A stretch of DNA of 64,000 bases from Promicromonospora umidemergens (GCF_024171995.1 NZ_JAMTCT010000018.1:62001-126000); one strand, 5' to 3'; counted from the first letter of the stretch, positions 34,758-43,935 are shown. Notes: generated by a model not told the origin, from the letters alone. Made by a program: numbers and translations.

Positions 34758-36488
34758 TCATCGCCCCCGTGCGGTCGTGGTGAACGGCAGGACGAGCCGC
34801 GACGGACGGGCCGCGTCACGGTAGACCGTGTGCGTCACGGGACGACCCACCGGCAGGTGGAAGGCGTCCGGCGGCAGCAGGGCGTTGTGCTCGTCGGCCA
34901 GCGGCTCAGCGTTGGACAGCTCCGCCGTCAGCCGGTGGCCCTGCAGAAACGTCGCGGCGAACGGGTACAGACGCAGCACGTACTCCTCGATCTCTCCCGG
35001 CTCGACCGGGACGGCCCGGGTGTGCGGATGGTACGGATGGCCCTCGCTGGACCGGTCCTCGTCGAGCTCGCGGTGCGAGGCCTTGAGGTATCCGCTCGTG
35101 ATCAGCTGTCGCGACCCCCCGGGCGCCTCGTCCCACAGCCGCAGGATGAAGTTGGTGTCGTCCTGGTCGATCGCCACGAAGAGGTGAGCGGCGCCAGAGC
35201 CGATCAGCTCGGCCGGCTCCTCGAACGGGGCGGTGCTCCAGCGCAGGATCTCGACCTTGTCCGTGACCGTGAGCGGAGCCTGGAAGAAGCCGTCGGGTGC
35301 CGCGTGCGCCGTGCCCATGGGCTCCGGCTCGGCCGACAGCTTGGCGTGCGGGCGCAGGTAGAGCGGCCGGTACTCCACTTCTTTGGGCGGCCACTGGTCT
35401 GCCGTGACCACCTCGCGCGAGCCCTCCACGAAGACGCTCACCGCCGGCTCGTCCATCGCACCGTTGTCGACGCCCTTGAGCCAGTACTCGTACCAGCGGA
35501 ACATCTTGTCGTGCTCCTCGACCCAGGGGCGGGACTGCATCGGGGGGTAGGAGCCGATGTCCAGCCGCTTGGGTCCGCGGAGATTCTCGAACAGCTCGAC
35601 GTGCCCATCGACGGTCCAACCACGACCCTGGTCGATCTGCAGGTAGACGGGGATCTCGATGTTCTTGGCGAGGTTGATCGGGTTGCGTTCCTCGTACCAG
35701 TCGCCGTCGAGCTCGTTCAGCACGATGTCGAACCACGCCTCGTGGTTCGTCGGGTAGTTCAGCACGTGCACGAGGTTCGGCCACGCGGCGACGTCGGGAT
35801 CGGCCAGGCGCGCGGCGACCCGCTCTTTGATCTCCTCCGGCGAGTACGTCTCCAGCATCCGCGACCTGACCCGGTCGGTGAACGCCCAGCCGGAGTCCCC
35901 ACCACGCCCCTCGCGAGCCGCACGGGGCATGAACCACATGACGCCGCCGTGGTAGGTGGTCTCGTAGAAGTCGTAGTGGCCGCCGCTGACGAAGATCGCC
36001 TTGAGATGTGGCGGCCGCTCGGCGGCTGCCAGCACCTGCATGGAACCGAAGTACGAGATGCCGATCATGCCGACGTTGCCGTCGCACCAGGGCTGCGCGG
36101 CGACCCACTCGATGACGTCGTACGCGTCCTGGCCCAGCGAGACGCCGCCGGCGTTGTAGTTGCCGATGTGCTCACCCTCGGACCCGCCGGAGCCGCGGAG
36201 GTCGCCGATGACGTGGACGTAGTCCTCCGCGACGACGCGCCCGATATCGCCCGCCTCGATGCAGCCGTCCCACATCGGGCTGGGCCGGCGCTGCGGCGGC
36301 ATAGTAAGAGCGAGGGCCTGCAGCTCCTTGCCGTACGGGCTCAGGGCCACGAGGGCGGGTCGTGGCTTGTCCTCGACGCCGCTGTACGCGTCGGCGACCA
36401 GCGTGACGCCGTCGCGCATCGGGACCCGTAGGTCCTTACGAACCGCGATCTCCTGTCCGCCGGCGTCCAGCGTCCGGTAGTCGGTCAT
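34758..36488 (-). CDS. CocE/NonD-family hydrolase
   Basis: 576 aa. N-terminal alpha/beta hydrolase of the CocE / X-Pro dipeptidyl-peptidase family with nucleophile elbow MIGISYFGSMQ (about 137-147) and DLRGSGGSEG earlier; a C-terminal jelly-roll domain (RPLYLRPHAKL, GEIEEYVLRLYPFAATFLQGHRL) completes the usual architecture. Members hydrolyse esters such as cocaine, or amides. No signal peptide. ATGA overlap with the MBL gene upstream, 4 nt before the thiolase start. Confidence 0.88.
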   Translation of the reverse strand: MTDYRTLDAGGQEIAVRKDLRVPMRDGVTLVADAYSGVEDKPRPALVALSPYGKELQALALTMPPQRRPSPMWDGCIEAGDIGRVVAEDYVHVIGDLRGSGGSEGEHIGNYNAGGVSLGQDAYDVIEWVAAQPWCDGNVGMIGISYFGSMQVLAAAERPPHLKAIFVSGGHYDFYETTYHGGVMWFMPRAAREGRGGDSGWAFTDRVRSRMLETYSPEEIKERVAARLADPDVAAWPNLVHVLNYPTNHEAWFDIVLNELDGDWYEERNPINLAKNIEIPVYLQIDQGRGWTVDGHVELFENLRGPKRLDIGSYPPMQSRPWVEEHDKMFRWYEYWLKGVDNGAMDEPAVSVFVEGSREVVTADQWPPKEVEYRPLYLRPHAKLSAEPEPMGTAHAAPDGFFQAPLTVTDKVEILRWSTAPFEEPAELIGSGAAHLFVAIDQDDTNFILRLWDEAPGGSRQLITSGYLKASHRELDEDRSSEGHPYHPHTRAVPVEPGEIEEYVLRLYPFAATFLQGHRLTAELSNAEPLADEHNALLPPDAFHLPVGRPVTHTVYRDAARPSRLVLPFTTTARGR

Positions 36489-37453
36489 GGGTACATCGCT
36501 CCTTGTCGTGGCGGTCGCTGTGGTCCTTGCAACCGCAGGTAGCCGTGCAGCGTGGTGAAGAAGGGGGACGGCTCCAGCGTCGGGTCCCCCGCGTAGCCGA
36601 GCTCCTGAGCGGCCCGGGCGAACGGCGCGTACGCGGAGCCGTCGGGCGCTGCGTCGTCCGCGAGGCAGCGGTAGGCCGCCTGCCGCACGCGTGCCTCGAC
36701 GTCGAGGCTCTCCTGCAGCGCCGCCTGGGCCTGCGCCCGGCCGAGCTCGACGCCGTACGGCACGCCGTCCGTCGTCCGGTACGGGTGGCCCAGGTACAGG
36801 CGCCGCGGGCGGACGACGTCGCGCAGGTACCGAAGGCTGGACCGGTACGCGTCCGGGGCCTCGTAGCCGGGAAACCCGTTGGCGGCGCCGTGCACCTGCA
36901 CGGCGTCACCCACGAACGCGTCGTCCTGGCCGTCCACGACATACGCCACCGAGCCGGCCGTGTGCCCTGGCACGTGGTGCACGGAGACGGACACGCCTCC
37001 CCCGAGCGACAGCGTCTCGCCACCGGTGACCAGCACCGACGGCTCCATCTCGCCCGAGATGACCGTCTGTGCGGCCGCGAGCTGCCTCGCCTCGCCGTCC
37101 GGCTCCCGCAAGTAGCGCCCGCGCACGCCGAGGTACTGCTCCACGTGCGCCCGTCGCGAGCGCAGCAGGTGGGAGTCGGCCTCGTGCAGCACCACCTTGG
37201 CCCGTCGGCCCGTGAGCTCCCAGAGGGCGTGTGCGCCGCCCAGATGGTCGATGTGACCGTGGGTCAGCAGGATCCAGCGGACGTCCTCGATGCGTCTGCC
37301 CAGGGCCTCGAGCGCCGGGATCATGCCCTCGGCAGGCGAGGAGGCGATCCCGGTGTCGACGACGGCGAGCTCCGGCGCGTCGATCAGGAAGCTGTAGAGC
37401 CCGAACCGGCCCCACGGCGAGATCAGCGGATGGACGGCTACCTCGTTCAGCAC
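36485..37453 (-). CDS. Metallo-beta-lactamase fold hydrolase
   Basis: 322 aa, GTG start overlapping the alpha/beta hydrolase end by 7 nt. Complete metal motif THGHIDHLGG (H65, H67, D69, H70), later VHHVPGHTAGS and DAFVGDAVQVHG. This matches lactonase / glyoxalase II-like MBL hydrolases. In the operon, a lactone or thioester substrate is possible. No secretion signal. Confidence 0.85.
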   Translation of the reverse strand: MLNEVAVHPLISPWGRFGLYSFLIDAPELAVVDTGIASSPAEGMIPALEALGRRIEDVRWILLTHGHIDHLGGAHALWELTGRRAKVVLHEADSHLLRSRRAHVEQYLGVRGRYLREPDGEARQLAAAQTVISGEMEPSVLVTGGETLSLGGGVSVSVHHVPGHTAGSVAYVVDGQDDAFVGDAVQVHGAANGFPGYEAPDAYRSSLRYLRDVVRPRRLYLGHPYRTTDGVPYGVELGRAQAQAALQESLDVEARVRQAAYRCLADDAAPDGSAYAPFARAAQELGYAGDPTLEPSPFFTTLHGYLRLQGPQRPPRQGAMYP

Positions 37454-38373
37454 AGGAACTCGCCCGCCTCCTCGATCGCCCGGTGGTAGTCGGGGATCCA
37501 CGAGAAGTGCTGCACGAAGCCGTGCCCTGCGCCCGCGTACCGGCTGACCGTGACCTCCACACCCGCCTCGCGCAGCCGCGTGCCGTAGAGCTCGCCCTCG
37601 TCCCGCAGCGGGTCGTGCTCGGCCGTGATGATCAGTGCGGGCGGCAGCCCGGTCAGATCCGTCCGCTTGATCGGTGAGACCAGCGGGTCGGCCGGGTCGG
37701 CCCCGCTGTCGAGGTAGAACGCGTTGAACGGCTTCAGTCCCGCCGTCTCCATGCCGTACCCGACGGCGTTCTCCCGCAGGGAGGCGTACCGGTCCACGTC
37801 GAGGTCCAGATCGAGCGAGGGGTAGAACAGGACCTGATGGGTGATCCGGTCGAACCCGTCGTCGTGCGCCATGGCGGCGACGGCGGCGGCGTAGGTACCA
37901 CCGGAGCTGTCGCCGACGACGGCGAGCGTCGCGCCGTCCCAGCGGACGACGCCGCCGTTGGCGTGGCCGTCGGCTACCCATCGCAGCACGGCACAGCAGT
38001 CCTGCAGGCCGGCAGGGAAGACCGACTCCGGCGCCAACCGGTAGCCGACCGCGACGACGGTGAGGCCCGATTCCTTGGCCAGGGCCCGCGCCACGTGGTC
38101 GTGGGTCTCGAGGCTGCCGAGGAAGAACGCCCCGCCGTGGAGGTAGACGATCACGCCGGAGGTCTCGGTGTCGGTCGGCCGATAGATCCGCACCGGCACG
38201 TCGCCTGACGTCGTTCGAGCCGTGGTGTCCAGGACCAAGTTCAGCGGCAGCCGCTCGTCGAGCGGCGTCACCTGTGACTCCTCGGCCGCGCGCATCGCCA
38301 CCGGGTCCAGCGGGCCGTCGGGCGGGGCGGGCAGGGTGCGCAGGACCTCGGCGATCTGAGGATGCAGTGCCAT
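37447..38373 (-). CDS. Alpha/beta hydrolase, HSL family
   Basis: 308 aa. Hormone-sensitive-lipase type esterase: oxyanion motif YLHGGAFFLGS (77-87), nucleophile GDSSGGTYA (about 151-157), acid/base region ITAEHDPLRDEG and GAGHGFVQHF. ATG 38373 has GGAGGGAG upstream. Five nt before it lies the stop of the FAD monooxygenase, so both are one operon. Confidence 0.87.
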   Translation of the reverse strand: MALHPQIAEVLRTLPAPPDGPLDPVAMRAAEESQVTPLDERLPLNLVLDTTARTTSGDVPVRIYRPTDTETSGVIVYLHGGAFFLGSLETHDHVARALAKESGLTVVAVGYRLAPESVFPAGLQDCCAVLRWVADGHANGGVVRWDGATLAVVGDSSGGTYAAAVAAMAHDDGFDRITHQVLFYPSLDLDLDVDRYASLRENAVGYGMETAGLKPFNAFYLDSGADPADPLVSPIKRTDLTGLPPALIITAEHDPLRDEGELYGTRLREAGVEVTVSRYAGAGHGFVQHFSWIPDYHRAIEEAGEFLC

Positions 38374-38377
38374 GGGT

Positions 38378-39517
38378 TCAGCTCCCTCCGGTCGAGGTCG
38401 AGGTGGTGGCCGTAGGCGCGCCGGCCTGCTGCCCGGGAAAGACCTCGTCGACCTCGTTCTCGTCCCAGCCCTGGCGCGAGATGCGCTGCAGCTCGTCGGT
38501 GACCGGCTTGCGCATGGCCTGGTACTGAGCCAGCGCCTCCGCGACCGAGCCCGCCTCCTGCAGCGCGTCGGCGAGGCCGCCGGCGTCCAGGATCGCCGAG
38601 TTCGCGCCCTGGCCCTGGTGGTGCAGCATCGAGTGCGCCGCGTCGCCAAGGAGCACGACGGCGTCCGAGTGCCACGTGTCGATGGGATCGATGTCGTAGA
38701 CCGCGCGGACGTTCGCGGTGTCCAGGTCGAGGTCACGCGCGATGTTCACGATGCGCTCGTCGAAGCCGTCCAGGCACGCCACGAGCTCGTCCGTGGTGAC
38801 GCTCGGTGCCCAGGTGCTGTCCTCGCACCGGGTCGTGATGTCGAACGACACCTGGTTGCGATGGCGCAGCGGCAGGAGATAGACCTTCGTGCCCCGGCCG
38901 ATGTACATCCGCAGGTTGTCGTCCACTGCCATGCCGTACGCGGCGTCGGCCGAGATCACCGCGCGGTAGGCATGCTCGCCAGAAAAGATGGGGCCCTTGT
39001 CGCTGAACAGCTGCTCGCGAACCACGGACCGGATGCCGTCGGCGCCGATCACGAGGTCGGCGGTCACCGTCCCGCCGTCGGCGAAGGTGACCGTCGCGCG
39101 CCCGCCGTCGTCCGTGACGCCGGTGACCCGGTGGCCGAGGCGCACCATGCCATCGGGCAGCACGCCGAGCAGCGCCTCGATGAAGTCGCCGCGGTGGATG
39201 AGGTGGGTCCGGACGCCGTGCTCGCCGGCCCCCGGCCACTCCTCCTTCATGATGGGTTCTCCGGTGGCGGTGAGGATCTCGAAGTAGTCGCTGGGCGAGC
39301 TCACCGCGGCGATATCGTCGAAGGTTCCCCACTGCCGGAACCGGTCCATGGTGGAGGGCCGCAGGCCGATGCCCGCCCCGACCTCCCGGATCTGACGCGC
39401 CTGCTCGTACACGGTGACGTTCGCCCCGAGCAGGTTCAGGGCCTTGGCTGCCGCGGCACCGGCGTATCCGGCGCCGATGATGGCGACGTCGAGCGACTTC
39501 AGGTCAGAGGTGTCCAT
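38378..39517 (-). CDS. FAD-dependent monooxygenase
   Basis: 379 aa, class A flavoprotein monooxygenase: DVAIIGAGYAGAAAAKAL (10-27), LVIGADGIRSVVRE and VVLLGDAAHSMLHHQGQGAN (about 285). It is not a close copy of the 3-hydroxybenzoate hydroxylase gene in this window. The last 14 residues are Thr/Ser-rich. The substrate is unknown; aromatic ring hydroxylation or Baeyer-Villiger-like chemistry would suit a pathway rich in hydrolases. Confidence 0.85.
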   Translation of the reverse strand: MDTSDLKSLDVAIIGAGYAGAAAAKALNLLGANVTVYEQARQIREVGAGIGLRPSTMDRFRQWGTFDDIAAVSSPSDYFEILTATGEPIMKEEWPGAGEHGVRTHLIHRGDFIEALLGVLPDGMVRLGHRVTGVTDDGGRATVTFADGGTVTADLVIGADGIRSVVREQLFSDKGPIFSGEHAYRAVISADAAYGMAVDDNLRMYIGRGTKVYLLPLRHRNQVSFDITTRCEDSTWAPSVTTDELVACLDGFDERIVNIARDLDLDTANVRAVYDIDPIDTWHSDAVVLLGDAAHSMLHHQGQGANSAILDAGGLADALQEAGSVAEALAQYQAMRKPVTDELQRISRQGWDENEVDEVFPGQQAGAPTATTSTSTGGS

Positions 39518-39576
39518 CGTGATTCTCTTTCTGCGGGGGGCGCACCGCTGCGCCGGTAAGGATGTGCGGTCGGGCC

Positions 39577-40548
39577 TCAGTCGTGGATCGACAGGAAGTC
39601 GGCGGGGTCGTCCACGAAGAGCCGCGTGATCGTTGCCTCGTCCACGCCGGCGGCGCGGAGGTCCGGCATGAGGTCCTCGAAGATGTAGTTGACGGTGTGG
39701 CCCTTGACTCCGGGCCAGCCCAGCGGGCTGCAGTTGGCGTCGGCCGAGGCGAGCGCGGAGCCCGGGTGGCGCTCGACGAACCGGAGGAAGTGCTCCAGGC
39801 GCTCCTTGCGCGGCCGGGCCCAGAAGGGCGGGTCGTCGAGCTCGGTCTCGTAGCCGAACGTGTCGAAGCCGACCCGGCCGCCCTGCTCGGCGATCCAGGT
39901 GTCGCGGGTCTTGGCGGCGTTGACGCCGTCGTCGGCGTGCCCGAAGAGGACGCGGTCCAGCGGGAGCGCTTCCTCACGGAAGATCGCTATCGCGTTCTCG
40001 GCATCGATCGCCAGGTGGGTCAGGACCGGCACGCCCGTGGACAGGGCGGCTCGCGCGGCCGCGCGGTAGATCCGCTTGTCCAGGTCGGTCATGCGCCCTC
40101 CGCGGCTCACCCCGACCTTGATGACGCCGGCACGGGCGCCGGTGCCACCGATGCCGACGGTGATCTCGTGGACGAACTGATCCGCCAGGTACTCGACGCT
40201 CGCCCGGGAGAAGAACGGGAGCGCGGTGTCGCCACCGACGAACCCCGTGCAGGCCACGATGTGCACTCCCGTCTTCGTGGACAGCGACCGGTAGTAGTCG
40301 ACGTCGCGCCCGTTGCAGATGCCGGTCGCGTCGACGAAGGTGCCGCCGCCGTAAGGGCGTCCGTGCTCGTGGAACCGGCGCAGCTTCGGGACGGTCTCCT
40401 CATACCGCTCCTCCGGTGTCTTCCACCATCTCGAGTCCAGCTCGGACCCGGGCATGCCGTACCCGATGTGCTCGTGCACGGCCACGACTCCCAGCTCCTC
40501 GGCCGCGACCGGGCCGAGGACGGTGTTCACTCTGGACACAACACTCAC
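39577..40548 (-). CDS. Phosphotriesterase-family metal hydrolase
   Basis: 323 aa TIM-barrel of the phosphotriesterase (PTE) group. All expected metal ligands are present: HEH (H25, H27), bridging lysine in GVIKVG (about 144), His in LTHLAID (about 179), His in LFGHADD (about 203), Asp in SADANC (about 269). Many PTE homologues are lactonases; organophosphate activity should not be assumed. Starts 33 bp after the related gene at 40582-41583. Confidence 0.87.
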   Translation of the reverse strand: MSVVSRVNTVLGPVAAEELGVVAVHEHIGYGMPGSELDSRWWKTPEERYEETVPKLRRFHEHGRPYGGGTFVDATGICNGRDVDYYRSLSTKTGVHIVACTGFVGGDTALPFFSRASVEYLADQFVHEITVGIGGTGARAGVIKVGVSRGGRMTDLDKRIYRAAARAALSTGVPVLTHLAIDAENAIAIFREEALPLDRVLFGHADDGVNAAKTRDTWIAEQGGRVGFDTFGYETELDDPPFWARPRKERLEHFLRFVERHPGSALASADANCSPLGWPGVKGHTVNYIFEDLMPDLRAAGVDEATITRLFVDDPADFLSIHD

Positions 40549-40581
40549 CTTCTTCGTCGTTCGTGGTTCGTGGTCACGGGG

Positions 40582-41583
40582 TCAGGCACGGTCGGGCGGG
40601 CGTACCGACAGGAGGCCCGCCGGGTTGTCGACGAGGATCTGCCGCACGTCGTCGTCTCCGAGGCCGTGGGCCCGCAGCAGGGGGACGAACGTCGCCAGGA
40701 CCGCGGCGAACGGCACGTCGTTGCCGGGATGGCCGACGGCGACGCCCGTCGCGCTGCTGGACAGCAGCACACGGTTGCCGAACCCTGCCTCGACGAGCTG
40801 GATCACCAGGGCCACACGCTCGGCGTCTGCGACATGGACGTCGTCCTGGGCTCCGACGTGGTCGACACCGACATAGGCGCCGCGGCGGGCCACCTCGAGG
40901 GCGGCGGCACTGGCGACCGCGTCCGCGCGATCGAGCCCGCCGACCACGACGCGGCCGGCCGGCAGCCCCGCCGTGCACGCCACCTCGAGGTCGCTCACGG
41001 CGTCGTTCCCGTAGCGGATCGACAGCGGCGTCCCGGTGCTCACCGCGGCATGCGCGGCCCCGCGGAACAGGCTCTCGTCCGTTGCGGTCATGCCCGAGCG
41101 GGTCGCAGCGGTGGCGACCAGCCCCGCCGTGCCGCGGCGCTCGACACGCGGGACCACCATGCCCGCCGTGAGCTCCAGGGCGAACAGGTCGGCGAACCTC
41201 TCGGCGGGCCAGGGCGTGGGCGGGTTGGTCTGCGGGGTCAGAAAGTAGCCACCGAGCATCCCCTCCGGCCCCATGCCCGTCGAGGCGACGACGTGCACGC
41301 CGGTCGACCGCGACAGGGCCTCGTACAGCGGCACGTCACGGCCGTGGAACATGCCCGAGCTGTCGACGACGGTGCCGCCGCCCTGCTCACGGAAGTCCCG
41401 CAGCTTCGCGGCGACGGACTCGAAGACCTGGGCGCGGTCGACCGCCAGGTCGAACGCGTGCTCGGCCCCCGGCACCACCGAGAGCAGGGTCTCGTGGATC
41501 GCGACCACCCCCAGCTCGTCCGGGGGAACAGGACCGAGGACCGTGTTGACGTGCGGGTTGTCCGCAGAGCTGGAAAGCGTCAT
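40582..41583 (-). CDS. Inactive-looking phosphotriesterase homologue
   Basis: 333 aa. It aligns end to end with the adjacent active-looking PTE (VNTVLGPVPPDELGVVAIHE at the start, NPAGLLSV at the end). However HEH is HET (H30, T32), the bridging Lys segment reads LVATA, THLAID reads SIRYGND, GHADD reads GGLDRAD and SADANC reads SSSATGV. Five of six metal ligands are gone. The frame is intact and codon use normal, so it is not a decaying pseudogene. A structural or regulatory partner of the active PTE is likely. First gene of the nine-gene operon; ATG 41583, with promoter and operator upstream. Confidence 0.85.
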   Translation of the reverse strand: MTLSSSADNPHVNTVLGPVPPDELGVVAIHETLLSVVPGAEHAFDLAVDRAQVFESVAAKLRDFREQGGGTVVDSSGMFHGRDVPLYEALSRSTGVHVVASTGMGPEGMLGGYFLTPQTNPPTPWPAERFADLFALELTAGMVVPRVERRGTAGLVATAATRSGMTATDESLFRGAAHAAVSTGTPLSIRYGNDAVSDLEVACTAGLPAGRVVVGGLDRADAVASAAALEVARRGAYVGVDHVGAQDDVHVADAERVALVIQLVEAGFGNRVLLSSSATGVAVGHPGNDVPFAAVLATFVPLLRAHGLGDDDVRQILVDNPAGLLSVRPPDRA

Positions 41584-41695
41584 CGCTTGCTTCTCCCAGG
41601 GGATGAGCGGCGCCGGCTGTGCACGGCGAGGGACAGCTGTGCCAAGCGCGACCCGAGTCGCCCTCGACATGCCTCGAACCGTGCCACACGCTTTA

Positions 41696-41740
41696 CAGTG
41701 CGTCAAGTCACTGGTCATTAGAGTCACTCAGTTATCGATA
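41696..41740. promoter_or_regulatory. Operator region between catabolic operon and TetR
   Basis: CAGTG-N8-CACTG, an 18-bp palindromic site at 41696-41713, followed by a second AGTCACT (41722-41728) and the palindrome TATCGATA (41733-41740). It lies in the 200-bp divergent space and probably binds the adjacent TetR protein. Confidence 0.5.
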
Positions 41741-41786
41741 TGTCAGGACAGTAGGCTGAGCGCATGACGTGCACAGGGGGACGCTG

Positions 41787-42401
41787 ATGGCCGGGCTTCG
41801 CGCGGCGCAGAAGGCGATGACGCGCAAGCTGCTGCTCGGTAAGGCGCTCGAGCTCTTCACGCAGCAGAGCTACGCGAGGACGACCATCGACGAGATCGCG
41901 TCCGCCGCCGGCACGACGCGCGTGACGTTCTACGCGCACTTCCCCTCGAAGGCCGACCTCATGCGCGCGCTCATCGACGAGCTCAATGAGCTGCTCGACC
42001 GCACGGCGTCCCCCACTCATGGCTCGACCGCCAGCGCGCTCGTCACGGTCGTCACGGAGGGCACACCCGAGGGGATCCGGGCATGGCTACGCGAGACCGC
42101 CGGCCGATGGGACATCATCCGGCCCTATACGAACGCCGCCTTCGAGTCGGCTGTCACCGACCCGGCACTACGCACGCTGATGGACGAATGGTTCGAGGAG
42201 CCGATCGGCGACATCGCCGACGGGCTGGACGCCGCCGGCCGGTTCTCGCCCGAGACAAGGCGGCTCCGTGGCGTGCTCGCGATGGCCCAGCTGGACCATG
42301 CGGCCCGGCACTGGCGGCCAGGCGTGTGGGACGCGTCGCTCGACGTCGTGCTCGCAGTCCTCACCGAGAGCTGGACCGCGTTGCTGACGGACAAGGCATG
42401 A
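41787..42401 (+). CDS. TetR-family regulator of nine-gene operon
   Basis: 204 aa from ATG 41787 (GGGGGA 5 nt upstream); an upstream GTG at 41769 is in frame. HTH TTIDEIASAAGTTRVTFYAHFPSKADLM at about 31-59; C-terminal domain of unknown ligand. It is divergent from the catabolic operon and is the only regulator near it, so it is the likely repressor with the pathway substrate as inducer. Confidence 0.85.
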   Translation: MAGLRAAQKAMTRKLLLGKALELFTQQSYARTTIDEIASAAGTTRVTFYAHFPSKADLMRALIDELNELLDRTASPTHGSTASALVTVVTEGTPEGIRAWLRETAGRWDIIRPYTNAAFESAVTDPALRTLMDEWFEEPIGDIADGLDAAGRFSPETRRLRGVLAMAQLDHAARHWRPGVWDASLDVVLAVLTESWTALLTDKA

Positions 42402-42404
42402 CCC

Positions 42405-42434
42405 AGGCCCGGAGATCCGGAAATCTCCGGGCCT
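42405..42434 (+). terminator. Terminator hairpin after TetR gene
   Basis: Perfect 12-bp stem AGGCCCGGAGAT (42405-42416) and ATCTCCGGGCCT (42423-42434), loop CCGGAA, starting 4 bp past the stop codon. No T-run follows. In the rest of the gap to 42704 I see no gene. Confidence 0.65.
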
Positions 42435-42704
42435 GCCGACATCAAGTTGACACCCTCGGTCATGGACTTCGCCGGGACAGTCTGACCGTTGCCCGCGAGC
42501 ATCCGAACAACCAGCGCACGGCCACCATCCCAGCGGGCGTGCGGGGTGCGCGGGGTGCGCCAGGTCCTCCGGAGCGGATGAGATAGAGGTCGCCGGCGTC
42601 TCTGAACGTTCCTCGGCATACCGAGATCACTACTGGCAGCCGGAGACACGAGGCTCGGGTGCGGATCGAGCCGTCATGAGCCAAAGGGTATGGCGGGTCG
42701 TTCG

Positions 42705-43178
42705 TCAGTCGCCGAGGCGGATCACCGCCTGGTCGTCCTGCACCTCGACGACCGTGTAGGGCAGACCGTTCGCGACGAACGAGCCCGCACCGGCCGAGGC
42801 GAAGGCGTGGATGTTCTGGCCCGGGCCGTCGAAGTCCGCACCCGCACCGTCTTCGTCGATCTCGGTGATCTCGAACGCATCCATGCCGCCGGCGACGGCG
42901 GGGTCCAGCGCGAACGTCGTCCCCACCGTCACGATCACCTCGCACGCCCCATCGGCGCAGGCCTTGTACCGTTCACCGTCGGCCGCGCGGAGCGGCTCGG
43001 GCTCAGGCGACGAAGGCTCGGGCGTAAGGCTCGCATCGGATGCCGTGGGGGCAGGTGACGACACGGACTGCGTCGGGTCCTGCGTGGACGGGACGGTATC
43101 GGGCACGTCACCGCCCGTGCACGCGGAGAGCGTCAGGGCGAACACGGCAGTGACGGGCAGGGCTAGGTGGCGAAGCAT
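42705..43178 (-). CDS. Small lipoprotein, unknown function
   Basis: 157 aa. Signal peptide with lipobox LSAC (Cys20), then a Ser/Thr/Pro/Glu-rich linker to about residue 62 and a compact domain with two cysteines (KACADGACEVIV) that may form a disulfide. It should be anchored to the outer face of the cytoplasmic membrane. I do not recognise the family. Confidence 0.75.
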   Translation of the reverse strand: MLRHLALPVTAVFALTLSACTGGDVPDTVPSTQDPTQSVSSPAPTASDASLTPEPSSPEPEPLRAADGERYKACADGACEVIVTVGTTFALDPAVAGGMDAFEITEIDEDGAGADFDGPGQNIHAFASAGAGSFVANGLPYTVVEVQDDQAVIRLGD

Positions 43179-43301
43179 CAGAACCTCCGGGGTCGGCCAG
43201 CACCTGAGTTTCTACCGGCTCGTGCCCGGGAGGGGTCCCCTCACCCGAAGCCCCCCGGCCGTAGCCGTCGACGACCGCGGCCTGGACCTCCTCCGGCACG
43301 T

Positions 43302-43859
43302 CTATGAGCCCCGTCGGCGTAGGCCGTCAAGGATGATGTGCAGCGGGCGGTGCGCACGCTGGTCCCACTCGTCGTCGTCCAGCCGGGAGAGGTAGCCGAT
43401 CAGGACGATGACGTCTCCGGCATCCACGTCGTCGCGGATCTGGCCGGCGGCACGGCCGGCGTCGAGCAGCAGGGTGATCGCGTCACCGATGGGTCCAAGG
43501 CTGTGCGTCGTGAGGTCCCGCCAGACCGACGCCTCGACGGCGGCCAGCACGCCGCGCTTCACGCGGGCGTACTGTGCCACGCGGTCGAACCACCGGGCGA
43601 GCGCGTCGACCGGCTCGGCGGTCTCCAGGAGCCTCGGCGCGAGGTCGACCAGGTCGTCGACCTCCTGCCGGTAGACCTCCACCAGCAGCGCCTCCCGCGT
43701 AGGGAAGTGCCGGTAGAGCGTGCCCTGCCCGACGCCGGCCTCCTTGGCTATCGCGTTCAGCCGGAGCTCCGCGGTGCTCGAGGCGGCGATCTCCCGGCGA
43801 GCCACCTCGACGATCCGGGCGCGGTTCTCCAGCGCATCCTTGCGGGCGGTCCTGACCAT
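43302..43859 (-). CDS. TetR-family regulator
   Basis: 185 aa from ATG 43859. HTH LRLNAIAKEAGVGQGTLYRHFPTREALL. Related to SDR/exporter regulators with SBDs of unknown ligand. Divergent from an SDR gene across two copies of GGACACGTGTCC, so it probably controls both. Upstream in-frame start codons exist but they run through the operators. Confidence 0.85.
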   Translation of the reverse strand: MVRTARKDALENRARIVEVARREIAASSTAELRLNAIAKEAGVGQGTLYRHFPTREALLVEVYRQEVDDLVDLAPRLLETAEPVDALARWFDRVAQYARVKRGVLAAVEASVWRDLTTHSLGPIGDAITLLLDAGRAAGQIRDDVDAGDVIVLIGYLSRLDDDEWDQRAHRPLHIILDGLRRRGS

Positions 43860-43893
43860 CGTTCGCAGCTTCCCGTCCTGGCTTCTCGACAAA

Positions 43894-43935
43894 CGGACAC
43901 GTGTCCGGTACGTTCGAAGAAGCGGACACGTGTCC
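43894..43935. promoter_or_regulatory. Twin GGACACGTGTCC operators
   Basis: Palindromes CGGACACGTGTCCG (43894-43907) and GGACACGTGTCC (43924-43935), centres 29 bp apart, in the divergent space. Perfect symmetry and duplication make this a strong TetR binding region. Confidence 0.8.

Noticed and set aside
34185-36431. 748-codon plus-strand open frame opposite thiolase and CocE genes
   Set aside because: Real enzymes with catalytic motifs are on the minus strand; this frame has no domain.
40582-41583. Metal-less PTE as a pseudogene
   Set aside because: Frame, length, start and operon position are intact; only ligand residues differ, which suits a pseudoenzyme better.
39562-41721. 719-codon plus-strand open frame opposite the PTE pair
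   Set aside because: Shadow of the minus-strand genes; low-complexity composition.
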